64,000 nucleotides of DNA from Candidatus Deianiraea vastatrix. GTDB lineage: Bacteria; Pseudomonadota; Alphaproteobacteria; Rickettsiales; Deianiraeaceae. The position numbers were made by a program, and so were the translations under genes. Below are positions 18,351-27,037 of the stretch, piece after piece. The stretch is taken from positions 236,413 to 300,412 of the forward strand of contig NZ_CP029077.1 of assembly GCF_007993655.1 (NCBI RefSeq). Reading direction: 5' to 3'. The notes beneath the pieces were generated by a model. It did no database searches. It had not been told where the DNA came from and was given only the letters and a program-made list of their open reading frames with translations. Position 1 is the first letter of the stretch, and the number at the start of each line of letters is the position of its first letter.

Positions 18351-18406
18351 GTTGTGTGAAAATTTTGACATGCCTAATTTGGTTTGCCGCATAATTTTCA
18401 CACAAC
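18351..18406. repeat. 14-bp perfect inverted repeat with 28-nt loop
   Basis: The arms GTTGTGTGAAAATT (18351-18364) and AATTTTCACACAAC (18393-18406) match perfectly. The pairing can be extended with a 3-nt bulge. It is not followed by a T-run on either strand, so a simple terminator is unlikely. A recombinase or Rep binding site near module 2 is possible. Confidence 0.6.
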
Positions 18407-18479
18407 TTTATCGAGTATGTTGATAAAAATCAAGGATGTTTGAAGGTTAGTTTTGATCTTAAAAGATATTAACAAGTTT

Positions 18480-18506
18480 CGAACATTGACGAACATGTTG
18501 CGAACA
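18480..18506 (+). repeat. Three CGAACA direct repeats at helical spacing
   Basis: CGAACA occurs at 18480, 18490 and 18501. The third copy is part of TTGCGAACAAAT (18498-18509), which recurs exactly at 26140-26151 in the same orientation. Spacing of one helical turn suits cooperative protein binding. Confidence 0.4.
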
Positions 18507-19089
18507 AATGGTGTGTTAATAAATTGATTTTGTATTTTATTATCTAAATCTTGATTGATTTAAGACTTTATCGAATTAGAAAGAGACCCTTTCAGATCCC
18601 CTTCCTTTATTGTTTCCTTGGAAATTTCTTTCTTTGGTTTTGGTTGTTTGGTTTAAGTTTTATTGTTATTGGTTACTTACGTAATTTCCTTTTTAGCCTT
18701 ATTGTTTTATGTATTTACTCTTTTTTCTTTTATAATTTTTACAGTTTCAATTTTTAATGTTTTAATCGTTTTAGTTATATTTTCAGTTTTAGTTATTATA
18801 GCAAAATTTATATTTTTATCAATAGTTATAGCAATAGTATTAGTATTAGTAGTAATTAACAAAATTTGGTTTTTCTCTTCTGTGCTTCTCGCTGGCATGC
18901 AACTTATATTTTAGTACAAGTTCACCCACTTCTCGCACGATATAGATGAAATAAAAAGAAAATACAAGGATGGTGAGAAATTACCTGTTATCGTATTATG
19001 AAAAAGTAAGAATGGATTGAAGATGGAAATTTTATAAAAATTTCTTGCCTCGAATTGTTATAAAAGTTTTTTTGACGGATGATAAAATT

Positions 19090-20727
19090 TTATGCTGAAA
19101 GTTTTGAAGAATATATTTTATGAAAATTTTGGATTTCTTGATGACTTTCTGTTAGGAATAAAGGCATATTGGGGAGCCAAACTGGTTGACCCTCCTTTTT
19201 TTGCAATAAATCGAATGGTTTTTGCAAGGAATAGTGTAGGTTTAAGCCACTTAGTTCTAAGTTCGAAAATAAAATTTTAATAAGTTCTCTCTTTTTGATA
19301 TTATTCGAACTTTCAAAAATATCATACATACCTTCAGCTAGCTCAAATATAGTCAGTATCTGGTTTCTTGTAGATGTGTTATTAATGTCTAAAGATAGTA
19401 GTTCATCTTGAATTTGGGTTTTTTTCATACTTAGGACTGTATTCATTTTTTGAATTTCATCCAGGGTAATACTCTGGTCATTTTGCTCTTCAGTTAAGCT
19501 TTCAATGAGTTCCTCTTGCCTTTTTTCAATATTTTTGAGTTTTTTGTTAAGTTCGTCAAATTTTATCTCATTTAGGCTTTTATTCTCTTCCAATACTTTT
19601 TTTAATTCCGGTTTTATTGCTTCAAGTGCTTCCTTTGTAATTGTAAGTTCTTTGATTATGTGTTCTATCTGTTCGTTTATAACGTTTTCGTTGGTATTTT
19701 TACAAAATTCACAATCTCCTTGGGATTTAGTAGGCTTCATGTAAATATACCTTCCTCCTTTCTTCGGGTCAGGGGTATAAACACATTTGCAGTGATGACA
19801 CCTGATTAATCCTCTATAAGTAAAGTCCTCTTCAGTTTTTGGTATTCTTGTTTTATCTGTTGTTTTACCAGCTCTTATGTCTTGACAGATATCAAAGAGT
19901 TCTTTGGTAATTAAGGGTTCATATCTGTGTTTATAAAGCTCCCCTCCTGATTGAATAAAACCGTAATAAAAAGGTTGTTTTAAGATTCCTTCAACTGTGC
20001 TGTGAGAAAGTTTATGTCCTTTTAAAGTTCTAAGCCCTGCTTTGGTAGCATTCTGCATAACTTGCTTTATTGAGTAAGCTCCAGTTGCATAGTCTTCAAA
20101 CATTCTTTTAACGAGAGGTGCTCTTACGGGATCAAGTAAAACAATGGCATTAGGTTCAAGTTTTTTGTTAGGTCTTTCTTTGTTGATATATCCAAGGGTA
20201 GCTGGTCCTAAAATCGTTCCTTCTTTTAATTTCTTTCCTATGCTTCGTTTAACATTATCCGATATTGCGTCCGTATAAGCATTAGCAAAGACTACCGCTA
20301 TCCTATAGAAAGCTTTTTGTGATGCGTTGGAATCATTATCAAGCCTTCCGATATCAAGGAAATGTAAAGCCATGTTGTGATATTTAACAAGGTCATCAAT
20401 CTTTCCTATATCCATAATACTTCTTTGAAGTCTGTCTACCTTATCTGAAACAAGGTTTATAGGTTCTTTTTGCTCCTCAATAAATTGAAGCATTTCTTGA
20501 AACTTAGGTCTATCTCCTTTTGTTGAGCTTTCTACTATTTCAAACTCTTTGATAATCTCAAATCTGTTTCTTTTACAATATTCAATAAGTCTGTTTCTCT
20601 GAGCAACAAGAGAGTGGTTATCTTCTTGGTCTGTTGTTGAAACTCTTGCACATATTACCGCTTTATTTGAAGTCCTTTCTTTATTAACCGAGAACTTTGA
20701 TTTTTTAACTTTAGATTTTATAGCCAT
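19090..20727 (-). CDS. Large serine recombinase (site-specific integrase), copy 2
   Basis: This 545-residue protein has nucleophile Ser30 in ARVSTTDQ, the KVDRLQRS arginine motif and a Recombinase domain. A zinc ribbon (CHHC then CEFC) has the same spacing as copy 1, and a long Glu/Lys-rich coiled coil follows at about 365-440. The LQKPFD motif near the C-terminus is shared with copy 1. The catalytic residues look intact. It acts at unknown attachment sites, possibly in the AT-rich DNA just downstream (18.0-19.1 kb). A 211-residue gene separates it from the Rep-like gene, unlike module 1 where the two are adjacent. Confidence 0.9.
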   Translation of the reverse strand: MAIKSKVKKSKFSVNKERTSNKAVICARVSTTDQEDNHSLVAQRNRLIEYCKRNRFEIIKEFEIVESSTKGDRPKFQEMLQFIEEQKEPINLVSDKVDRLQRSIMDIGKIDDLVKYHNMALHFLDIGRLDNDSNASQKAFYRIAVVFANAYTDAISDNVKRSIGKKLKEGTILGPATLGYINKERPNKKLEPNAIVLLDPVRAPLVKRMFEDYATGAYSIKQVMQNATKAGLRTLKGHKLSHSTVEGILKQPFYYGFIQSGGELYKHRYEPLITKELFDICQDIRAGKTTDKTRIPKTEEDFTYRGLIRCHHCKCVYTPDPKKGGRYIYMKPTKSQGDCEFCKNTNENVINEQIEHIIKELTITKEALEAIKPELKKVLEENKSLNEIKFDELNKKLKNIEKRQEELIESLTEEQNDQSITLDEIQKMNTVLSMKKTQIQDELLSLDINNTSTRNQILTIFELAEGMYDIFESSNNIKKRELIKILFSNLELSGLNLHYSLQKPFDLLQKKEGQPVWLPNMPLFLTESHQEIQNFHKIYSSKLSA

Positions 20728-20867
20728 AGAATTGATAACAAATTTTTAAATGCTTTTTATTTTTATAATACTCTTACCTTTTCGAATTATAAAATAGCAT
20801 TCTTTAATTTTCAATTCTATTAAGCTTAACTTCTACAAGGAGTTGTAAGTTTTTAAGATTGAATTTA

Positions 20868-21503
20868 CTAAATCACCGAATCTTCATCAACAAATAAACC
20901 TCCCATATCAATGGTGGAGCTATTAAGGCAAAAACCCAAACCTGTAAAGTATATGTTAATTCTCTCTTCCTGAATCAACCTCTTAATGGCATACTTGGTA
21001 GTATTAAGACCGTCAAGAAGCATTCCTACATCAAGTGTGCAAATCATCATTTTGCAATTGAAGCTTTTGATATAATCCAGCATAAATCTGACCTTTTCTA
21101 CATGGAATTTATTATCGCTTGAATCAACTCCGAATGTTCTTATTATAAAGGGGTCGTGTGTAAATTCACAACCGTAATTATACATCTGTATTTTGCATAC
21201 AATATCATCAAGTCTCTCGCAGTCTCTGTATCCGTCTTTATACATTTCGTTTCTTTTTTCATAACGAAAATCATAATGTTTAAGAATATCTTTGTTTTCT
21301 GCGTCTTGAGCGGCGTTAATATCATAAAAGGTTGAAGTGTTATCAATGTTAAATCCCCTTACGAATATAACTGAGGGGATGCCGAGTTCCCATTCCGTCT
21401 CCTTGTATTTGAGTTCTTTAACCTTTCTTACCTCACAAACAATGCCGTTTTTGTTGATATAGTAGCCTTCAGGTAAATCAGGGTGGTATATTTTATCTTC
21501 CAT
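20868..21503 (-). CDS. Hypothetical protein of module 2
   Basis: This 211-residue protein is not recognised. Its first part (DLPEGYYINKNGIVCEV) looks like a region found at the start of some mobile-element DNA-binding or DUF927-like proteins. The second half is mixed alpha-beta, with strands such as KMMICTLDVGMLLDGL that could be a nucleotide-binding or nuclease fold. No signal peptide or membrane segment is visible. It lies 14 nt after the Rep-like gene and 140 nt before the recombinase, and has no counterpart in module 1. Confidence 0.6.
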   Translation of the reverse strand: MEDKIYHPDLPEGYYINKNGIVCEVRKVKELKYKETEWELGIPSVIFVRGFNIDNTSTFYDINAAQDAENKDILKHYDFRYEKRNEMYKDGYRDCERLDDIVCKIQMYNYGCEFTHDPFIIRTFGVDSSDNKFHVEKVRFMLDYIKSFNCKMMICTLDVGMLLDGLNTTKYAIKRLIQEERINIYFTGLGFCLNSSTIDMGGLFVDEDSVI

Positions 21504-21517
21504 ACATTTTAAAACAA

Positions 21518-22972
21518 TTATATTACGTTATCATCATCTGCAAGATAATCGAGAAACTCTTCTTCATCGTCATCTTTACTTCCTCCCTCGTAGCTATCAC
21601 GACGAGCTTTACGAGAATTATAAATCCAATGAGCGTTACCAACTTCGGGTGTGCCATGTTCAGCTATCCATCTTTTTGTGGCATAGTCCTGCGGTTCTTC
21701 ATCTTCAACATCTTTATTTTTAGGTTTGATGTCGAGTACCATATCTTGATATTTTTTATCTCCTTTTGTTGGTAAAAACTCATAGAAGTCTCTGTTTGTT
21801 ATTTCGGCTCTTCCTTGAATATCCTTACCGTTTTCAAGTCTTATTGGTCTGAAGTGATATAAAACATTTTCAAGTCTGTGAAAAGCATTTGAAAGAAATA
21901 CGCTGTTATGATTATCAAGGTTTAAAATAACCCCGATGACTGGATGTTGCTTGAGCTTATCAATTTGCTTGTGTACGCTTGGAAACATGACCCTCAAACG
22001 TCTTTCCCCTTGTTCTTTGATAAGCTCAAGTGCCTTTGCATAAGCAAGAGCCTTCTGCGGTTTAATTCCTTCAGATATAAAGTATTGAAGCATTCCATCC
22101 TTATAGCTTGCCATAACGGTATATAGCATTTTCTTTAATTGCATTAGGTAGTTTGTAAGTATTCTTTTAGCAATCTCATCATCAAATACATGGCGAAACT
22201 TCAAGACTTCTTCTTCCGAGGATACTATCTCTGCAAGATTTGCAGGGATTGACGATCCCATTTCTCTTTGAATTACTCTTTTGAGTTTCTTTGGATTCCT
22301 AATTCTTACCTCCATTCTTAAAACATCGTGCTTTCCGTAGTTTGCAAGGAAGTCTCTTTGAAGTTCGGCATCAACTTCTTCGGTTCTTTTCTTACTGATG
22401 TTAAGTTCTTTTTGAAGGTCTTTTATTTTATCGTAAAATACTATCTCTTGAATCTTGGTGTAAAAACTTACAAGCTTGCCTCCGTTTCTGTAAAGCTTTG
22501 TTGATATATCGGTTCTGAAGGTTGTATCGGCTTTAGCTATCAGATTAATAAGTGTTACTGCCGTTGAAATACCTGTTAATATAAAGTTCTTACCATAATC
22601 TACCTGCTGAACTTTTGCACTCATTAGGTATTCTTCCTCAACACTTACACCCATTTCTTTTAGAACTTCTTGAAGTGTTTTAATAACAAATTTCAAATCA
22701 ACTCCTCCGATTTCCTCAAAGTTATTACCGAACATTAGCTTTGGGATTGAGAACTCCATTATAAGCATCACTTTTTTGAACTGCCTTAACAATGTAAGTC
22801 TAGGTTTATAAATCTTGTTCATAGTTTCCGCTTTTGTAGGACTTTGAACTGCCTTTACTACCGTTTCTGCAAAAAAGGGACGCAATACAACATCGGCATT
22901 AGGCTGGAATTTATCTCTGTCCAGCACTTCAAACGTTCCGTCTGTCAATGTTAATTTGATTGTATCTATCAT
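21518..22972 (-). CDS. Putative phage/plasmid replication initiator (Phage_CRI/Rep-like), copy 2
   Basis: This 484-residue protein begins MIDTIKLTL, like many filamentous-phage replication proteins. It shares the FS.PKL.FGNNF block (residues 74-85), FYDKIKDL (179-186) and LRMEVRI (218-224) with copy 1. It has an extra C-terminal part of about 80 residues that ends in a run of acidic residues. The family role would be to start copying of a circular or single-stranded form by nicking. I could not see an HUH motif, so the catalytic mechanism is open. It lies between two element-specific genes, 12 nt after the 194-residue gene. Confidence 0.6.
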   Translation of the reverse strand: MIDTIKLTLTDGTFEVLDRDKFQPNADVVLRPFFAETVVKAVQSPTKAETMNKIYKPRLTLLRQFKKVMLIMEFSIPKLMFGNNFEEIGGVDLKFVIKTLQEVLKEMGVSVEEEYLMSAKVQQVDYGKNFILTGISTAVTLINLIAKADTTFRTDISTKLYRNGGKLVSFYTKIQEIVFYDKIKDLQKELNISKKRTEEVDAELQRDFLANYGKHDVLRMEVRIRNPKKLKRVIQREMGSSIPANLAEIVSSEEEVLKFRHVFDDEIAKRILTNYLMQLKKMLYTVMASYKDGMLQYFISEGIKPQKALAYAKALELIKEQGERRLRVMFPSVHKQIDKLKQHPVIGVILNLDNHNSVFLSNAFHRLENVLYHFRPIRLENGKDIQGRAEITNRDFYEFLPTKGDKKYQDMVLDIKPKNKDVEDEEPQDYATKRWIAEHGTPEVGNAHWIYNSRKARRDSYEGGSKDDDEEEFLDYLADDDNVI

Positions 22973-22984
22973 ACCATATCCAAA

Positions 22985-23569
22985 CTAGGTATAATAAGGA
23001 AGTCCGTATTCGTCAAATTCGGGGTGGTCTATGAATTCGTTTAGAACTCTTTGCTCTGCTGTCATATTTTCTATTTCTTCAAGTGCCTTACCTCCTACGG
23101 TTGCAAAGTTTATTTTGTTTGATTTCGGTTTTGCTTTCTTTGATTGTTTGAATAGTAGGAATTCCTTGTATTCAGGTGTCATTGTTGTGTGTATTTCTTC
23201 GTAAGCACGGTTTGTTTGCTCTTTGAGTTTTTGAAAGTCTTCAATCTCAAAACATATTTGCATAATTTGTTCCTTTGTAAGCATGTTCATAAATTCCGAT
23301 ATCTTAGGTCTTAGCCTGTAAGCGTCCATATATACTGGGAAATATGAAGGTCTTTTGGTTTTCCTTATTACTTGAGGTTTTTCTTGCTTTGGTTTACCTT
23401 CCATCTCAAGCTTGCTTTCATGTAAGAGTCTAAAGAACCTTACAAGATTATTTGATGCAAGTTCAAGGTCATCTTCAGGGCATGCAATATCGTGTTCTTT
23501 GAATAGATTTCTTACATAGTCTTTTACATTGGGAGCATCCCTTTTATCTTTATTGTTTTTAACAACCAT
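22985..23569 (-). CDS. Hypothetical charged protein of module 2
   Basis: The ATG at 23569 was chosen over a TTG at 23587, giving 194 residues. The protein is Lys/Glu-rich with a basic middle (RKTKRPSYFP) and predicted helices, and has no membrane segment. It is the first gene of module 2 and ends 12 nt before the Rep-like gene, the position often held by a small accessory or DNA-binding protein. No family was recognised. Confidence 0.55.
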   Translation of the reverse strand: MVVKNNKDKRDAPNVKDYVRNLFKEHDIACPEDDLELASNNLVRFFRLLHESKLEMEGKPKQEKPQVIRKTKRPSYFPVYMDAYRLRPKISEFMNMLTKEQIMQICFEIEDFQKLKEQTNRAYEEIHTTMTPEYKEFLLFKQSKKAKPKSNKINFATVGGKALEEIENMTAEQRVLNEFIDHPEFDEYGLPYYT

Positions 23570-24042
23570 ACCTAATAATAGCAACAATTAATCTCATTAA
23601 TATAGTTCTACCACGAGGTTTTTTAAATTTCAATAAAGTTGCGTTGTTGTATTGTTTGGTTGTTGTTAGTTATGAAGCTATCCCTTCTTTCCCCTAACAC
23701 CCTATCGAGATAAGGGGTATTTATCTTTCAATATACACCCAGTTATCTCTTTTTTTAGAATTAAATTAACAATTAGCTTAATTCAAAGATTTGTTTTACG
23801 TATAAGACTGTTATCCAATACATAAGACATTGTCTGTTTCTTTTACAAGGATATATTCTATTACCCTTATAGTTTCTGTTTCTTATTCATCTTCTATTTC
23901 TACTAATATTATTTCTTTTCATTCTACTTCTTTTACTATATATAATTAATATCAACGCCTTTACGCCTTAGATGTTTCTTGTTTAAGGAAATATCCTTGG
24001 TATCAAGATGTTGATATTGATATATACTCGTTATTAGAAAAT
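23570..24042. other. AT-rich intergenic region with nested inverted repeat
   Basis: About 470 bases with no supported gene. It probably holds the promoter of module 2 (read leftward) and the end of the small ORF at 24043. Arms AATATCAAC (23948-23956) and GTTGATATT (24010-24018) enclose a smaller AAGGA/TCCTT hairpin (23985-23998). Confidence 0.4.
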
Positions 24043-24312
24043 TTATTTTGTGTTTGAGCTGTTATCCATCTTTAGCACCCTCGCATTCTCAATCATCTTC
24101 TTGGTCAGCTTCGTTTCCTTTGTAATTCTGATTTGCACTGCAACAATATCAAAACACTCCACAATATCACCTTCGTAAATACTTCCGTGTTTATTGGTGA
24201 TTTTTTTATTGACATTTACAAAAATCAAAATTATATTTTCTTGAGTTATTATTCTTACACGATATGTCTTACACAAAATTATTATTAAGTATTGTCTTGG
24301 TTTTTTTGTCAT
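24043..24312 (-). CDS. Small hypothetical protein (uncertain)
   Basis: This 89-residue reading frame has a plausible charged, soluble composition in its second half (EGDIVECFDIVAVQIRI). It overlaps the start of the divergent membrane-protein gene by 49 bp, so the true start may lie further in. It has no recognised family and could be spurious. Confidence 0.3.
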   Translation of the reverse strand: MTKKPRQYLIIILCKTYRVRIITQENIILIFVNVNKKITNKHGSIYEGDIVECFDIVAVQIRITKETKLTKKMIENARVLKMDNSSNTK

Positions 24313-24668
24313 TTATGTTGACAGATTGTCTAATTCATGGAAATATTCTTATGTCTTCATATAACGAAACTGCAAGTTTGTGGCGTTCGCAAAATGATAT
24401 GAAACTTGGATTAATTCAACTTGTTAATTTTCTAATATCTATTACAATTTGCCTTTCCTACGTCTACTTTGTTACAGACAAAACACTAAAAAATACACTA
24501 TTATATGTTTTTACAATAGGTTTTGTAATGGGTATTAGCTCGGGATATATCACATATGCAACAATGCCGATTACTAACTTTATAGCATTAACATGGTTTT
24601 TTGGAATTATAACACAAAAATTGATTGCTGGATTGATATTATACTTTTTCTACAAAAAAACTGTTTAA
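24264..24668 (+). CDS. Four-helix membrane protein, function unknown
   Basis: This 134-residue protein has four clear hydrophobic segments near 5-25, 49-69, 76-97 and 104-130. Two conserved-looking motifs, LIHGNIL and LWRSQNDM, lie after the first helix. I have the impression of a widespread small membrane family with the same IHG and LWR motifs but cannot name it. It is transcribed alone on the plus strand and ends 4 bp inside the convergent nuclease gene. It may be cargo unrelated to the elements. Confidence 0.65.
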   Translation: MSYTKLLLSIVLVFLSFMLTDCLIHGNILMSSYNETASLWRSQNDMKLGLIQLVNFLISITICLSYVYFVTDKTLKNTLLYVFTIGFVMGISSGYITYATMPITNFIALTWFFGIITQKLIAGLILYFFYKKTV

Positions 24669-25828
24669 ACCTGAATAAAGACTCTTATAGACTCTTTCAG
24701 TTCTTCTTTGTATTTGTAGATGTCTGAAGGAGAGGTGAGGTTGTATGGCGTGTTATTTTGTGATTGGGAGCTATTTATTGATATTGACAACTTCTTTGTA
24801 TTGTTGAAATACAGGACGCAGATTTTCTTATTACGAGCTTGACCGTCTAGGATTATATTGCAATGACCTTGGCAGTCATCTGCTGTAATGCGGTTGATGT
24901 CAAAGCTCTCAAGTTCAGAAGCTATTGCTTTGATTATGAGTAAGGCTTGATGTTCTAACTCTGTAAATTCAGTTTTGTTAGCCTTTGTTTCTTGTTCTGT
25001 TGGTTGCGGGTTATTGCTATTGATTGCCTGAATTAATCCTTGTTGAACTCGTTCCTTAATGATGTCTTCAAAGATTTTCCTTACGATTGGTTTTAGGTTT
25101 TCCGTGTCTTTGGCTGTTATTATTTTGCCTTCGTGTAAAATTAGCCCACTTTCTTTGGCTGTTTCTAATATGCCCTTTCTTATAAAGAGGTCTGTTGGAT
25201 TGTTTAAGATATCCTCCTCTATAAATTCCCTTGTGCGTGAATAAGTTTTAGCTTGTTTGGCGGTTTCCTCGTCTACTTCGTGTAGGATGTTGTAAAGTCT
25301 GTCTAACTTTTCCATGTTGTTAGAGTCAGTCCTTATATCAAACTCAAAGCAAATGTTGTCGTCAAGGCGGTTGTTGTTATCAAAAGAGGCATAGAATTTG
25401 TATTGAAGTCCGTTTGTTAATATGCCGAATTTAGGAGCTGGACTTATGTTGTTAAAGTATTCGCTTAATTGGTTGATGTATTGCTTATTGTTTAGATTAA
25501 AATTAAAGCCCTTGCATTCAATAACTATTGAGATTTGATTGTTTTTAAACAACGCTAAGTCAACTCTTCTGCTATTGACTTTGTGCTGAGCAACTGCTCT
25601 GTTAGGGTCTGTTAAGGACTGTGTGTTATATCCAAAGATTTCAACAAAGGGTTTGAGTAATACGTTTTCAGTGTTAGCTTCTAAGTATTCCTCATCTTCT
25701 TTAGAGTTTCTTCCCTTTGGGGAATTTTGTTCTAAGCTTCTTTCAAAACCTTGGGATTCTGTTGCTATTTTTTGAATTTTACTACTAATTGTCAAGAGTA
25801 GTTCCTGTTTTTCCTGTTTGTGTACCAT
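24665..25828 (-). CDS. Solitary HsdR_N-type (PD-(D/E)xK) nuclease domain protein
   Basis: The ATG at 25828 was chosen over a TTG at 25840, giving 387 residues. The nuclease core reads RRVDLALF then VIECKG, so an Asp with a Glu-x-Lys about 15 residues later, the pattern of the type I restriction N-terminal domain (COG4748 type). A helical middle and a C-terminal domain of ~90 residues follow, with CVLYFNN and SISI strands. No helicase or methylase is fused or adjacent. Such solitary proteins are common in phages and islands, and their role is unknown. The stop overlaps the convergent membrane-protein gene by 4 bp. Confidence 0.75.
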   Translation of the reverse strand: MVHKQEKQELLLTISSKIQKIATESQGFERSLEQNSPKGRNSKEDEEYLEANTENVLLKPFVEIFGYNTQSLTDPNRAVAQHKVNSRRVDLALFKNNQISIVIECKGFNFNLNNKQYINQLSEYFNNISPAPKFGILTNGLQYKFYASFDNNNRLDDNICFEFDIRTDSNNMEKLDRLYNILHEVDEETAKQAKTYSRTREFIEEDILNNPTDLFIRKGILETAKESGLILHEGKIITAKDTENLKPIVRKIFEDIIKERVQQGLIQAINSNNPQPTEQETKANKTEFTELEHQALLIIKAIASELESFDINRITADDCQGHCNIILDGQARNKKICVLYFNNTKKLSISINSSQSQNNTPYNLTSPSDIYKYKEELKESIRVFIQV

Positions 25829-25863
25829 ATAGATGACCAAATAATTAATAACAATTAAGTGGC

Positions 25864-26009
25864 GTCAGGAGTTTGAATACACCGAAAATTTAGTGCTTAT
25901 CCTATTGAATGCCCAAGAGCATCTTATTCAGATAAACTCCTGACATACAGGAGTCCTTTGTACGATTGAAGTTCGGACAAATATTTATAACTAATTTTCG
26001 GTGTATTCA
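25864..26009. repeat. 146-bp nested inverted-repeat element
   Basis: A perfect 17-bp pair (25874-25890 with 25993-26009, arm TGAATACACCGAAAATT) encloses most of the segment. A second pair, GTCAGGAGTTT (25864-25874) with AAACTCCTGAC (25934-25944), shares one base with it. A third small hairpin CTCCTG/CAGGAG (25937-25953) overlaps the second. No coding frame and no clear target duplication are visible. It could be a miniature mobile element, a recombination site or a structured RNA. Confidence 0.6.
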
Positions 26010-26188
26010 GCACCATCAACCATTACAGATAACTTATACTAAGGTTTTATAAAAATCAAGTTTAATGTGATTTGGGGTAAAAAAGATGGGAGAGTTGGGC
26101 GTTTGGAGTGTAAAAAAAGACAGAATCTTTAACAAAAGATTGCGAACAAATACCAATTCAGTAAGACGTTGTTGCTAGATGGATATTT

Positions 26189-27025
26189 CTATTGCTCAAG
26201 GTTGATAAGAAGAACGGAATTTTTAGATGTAAATCCAATATCCGCCCTCACTCCGTTATTTCTAACCAAAGCACCCATTCCAGACCTATACTCAAACATT
26301 TGAATATTGCCTCTTTGGTTTTCTGATTTGAATTCTGCAAATTCAATATTTTCGGCAAATACCTTGCCATCTTTATAGATTTTGGCTATAACAAGCTTTG
26401 TTTGTGTATTTGAAATTGAAGAACAATCAATAGGAAAATCAATAAATCGTTCGTGGTGTAGTTTTGTTCTTGCAATTGGGTAAGTGATTTTGAGGTTTCT
26501 TGAGGTTACGGTGTTGAATGAACTTCCAGCTATGAAAATGTTACTTGGGGTTATTTTAGTCTTGCCATCACCTTGTAATAAATAAATGTCCTCTTTTTTA
26601 ATTTCATAATGTGGTAGAATTTTGTCATCTTGAGTGTAGGTAAGCTTTCCCTCTTCCCCGCCAAAACCAACAACCAATCTCATGACTTTATTTGTGCAGT
26701 AAACTATATTATTTGAGTTATCAGCGTTTACGAAGAAATAAGAACCTTTGTTTAGACTTGGGTCTATAGTCTCTTTTTTATAAGTTTGGGGGTTTAAGTA
26801 CATTGGTGTTTTTAGTAGCATTAATGCACCATACATAGGAAGAGACATTAACTGTGAGCTGATTGGCATTCCTAAGTTTGTTTCATCTTCATTTATCTGA
26901 ATATCTTTGCCTATGTATTTTGGAGTTTTGTCAATCATGTGGTCTGGTAGGTGTGTTGTGGCACATGATGTTAAGATGGTTAGGGTTGTAAGTGTGAGGA
27001 GAAGTTTTGCTTTGGTAAGGGTCAT
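26189..27025 (-). CDS. Putative lipoprotein, paralogue of the next gene upstream
   Basis: This 278-residue protein has a signal peptide with lipobox LTSC ending near Cys21. The mature protein shares blocks with the neighbouring lipoprotein: a [YE]IKKED[VI]YLL segment, TKLVIAK[VI]YK and an IE[YF] strand. It is therefore probably a tandem duplicate that diverged. The genes are 12 nt apart at the end of the FhaB operon. A role as an outer-membrane accessory or as a protective (immunity-type) factor for the exoprotein tail is possible. There is no recognised domain to support it. Confidence 0.65.
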   Translation of the reverse strand: MTLTKAKLLLTLTTLTILTSCATTHLPDHMIDKTPKYIGKDIQINEDETNLGMPISSQLMSLPMYGALMLLKTPMYLNPQTYKKETIDPSLNKGSYFFVNADNSNNIVYCTNKVMRLVVGFGGEEGKLTYTQDDKILPHYEIKKEDIYLLQGDGKTKITPSNIFIAGSSFNTVTSRNLKITYPIARTKLHHERFIDFPIDCSSISNTQTKLVIAKIYKDGKVFAENIEFAEFKSENQRGNIQMFEYRSGMGALVRNNGVRADIGFTSKNSVLLINLEQ

Positions 27026-27037
27026 AAATAGAAAAAA

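Larger units (their letters stand above)
18012..19089. other. AT-rich intergenic region with palindrome, short iteron-like repeats and low-complexity tract
   Basis: About 1.1 kb without a supported gene lies between the CBASS-like pair and the second recombinase. It holds a 14-bp inverted repeat (18351-18406) and three CGAACA hexamers at 10-11 bp spacing (18480-18506). A T-rich stretch with short TTAG/TAT-like repeats follows (about 18590-18880) and produces hydrophobic but unconvincing reading frames. It may contain the end or attachment site of module 2. Confidence 0.5.
19090..23569 (-). mobile_element. Putative integrative element module 2 (serine recombinase + Rep-like genes)
   Basis: The block holds a large serine recombinase, a 211-residue protein, a Rep-like protein and a 194-residue protein, all on the minus strand. 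The recombinase and Rep-like proteins are diverged relatives of those in module 1. Ends are not defined; a shared 12-mer at 18498 and 26140 is a weak candidate for flanking attachment cores. Confidence 0.5.

Noticed and set aside
18551-18914. Two overlapping hydrophobic plus-strand reading frames
   Set aside because: They arise from a T-rich low-complexity tract with short repeats; no ribosome site or protein-like pattern supports them.
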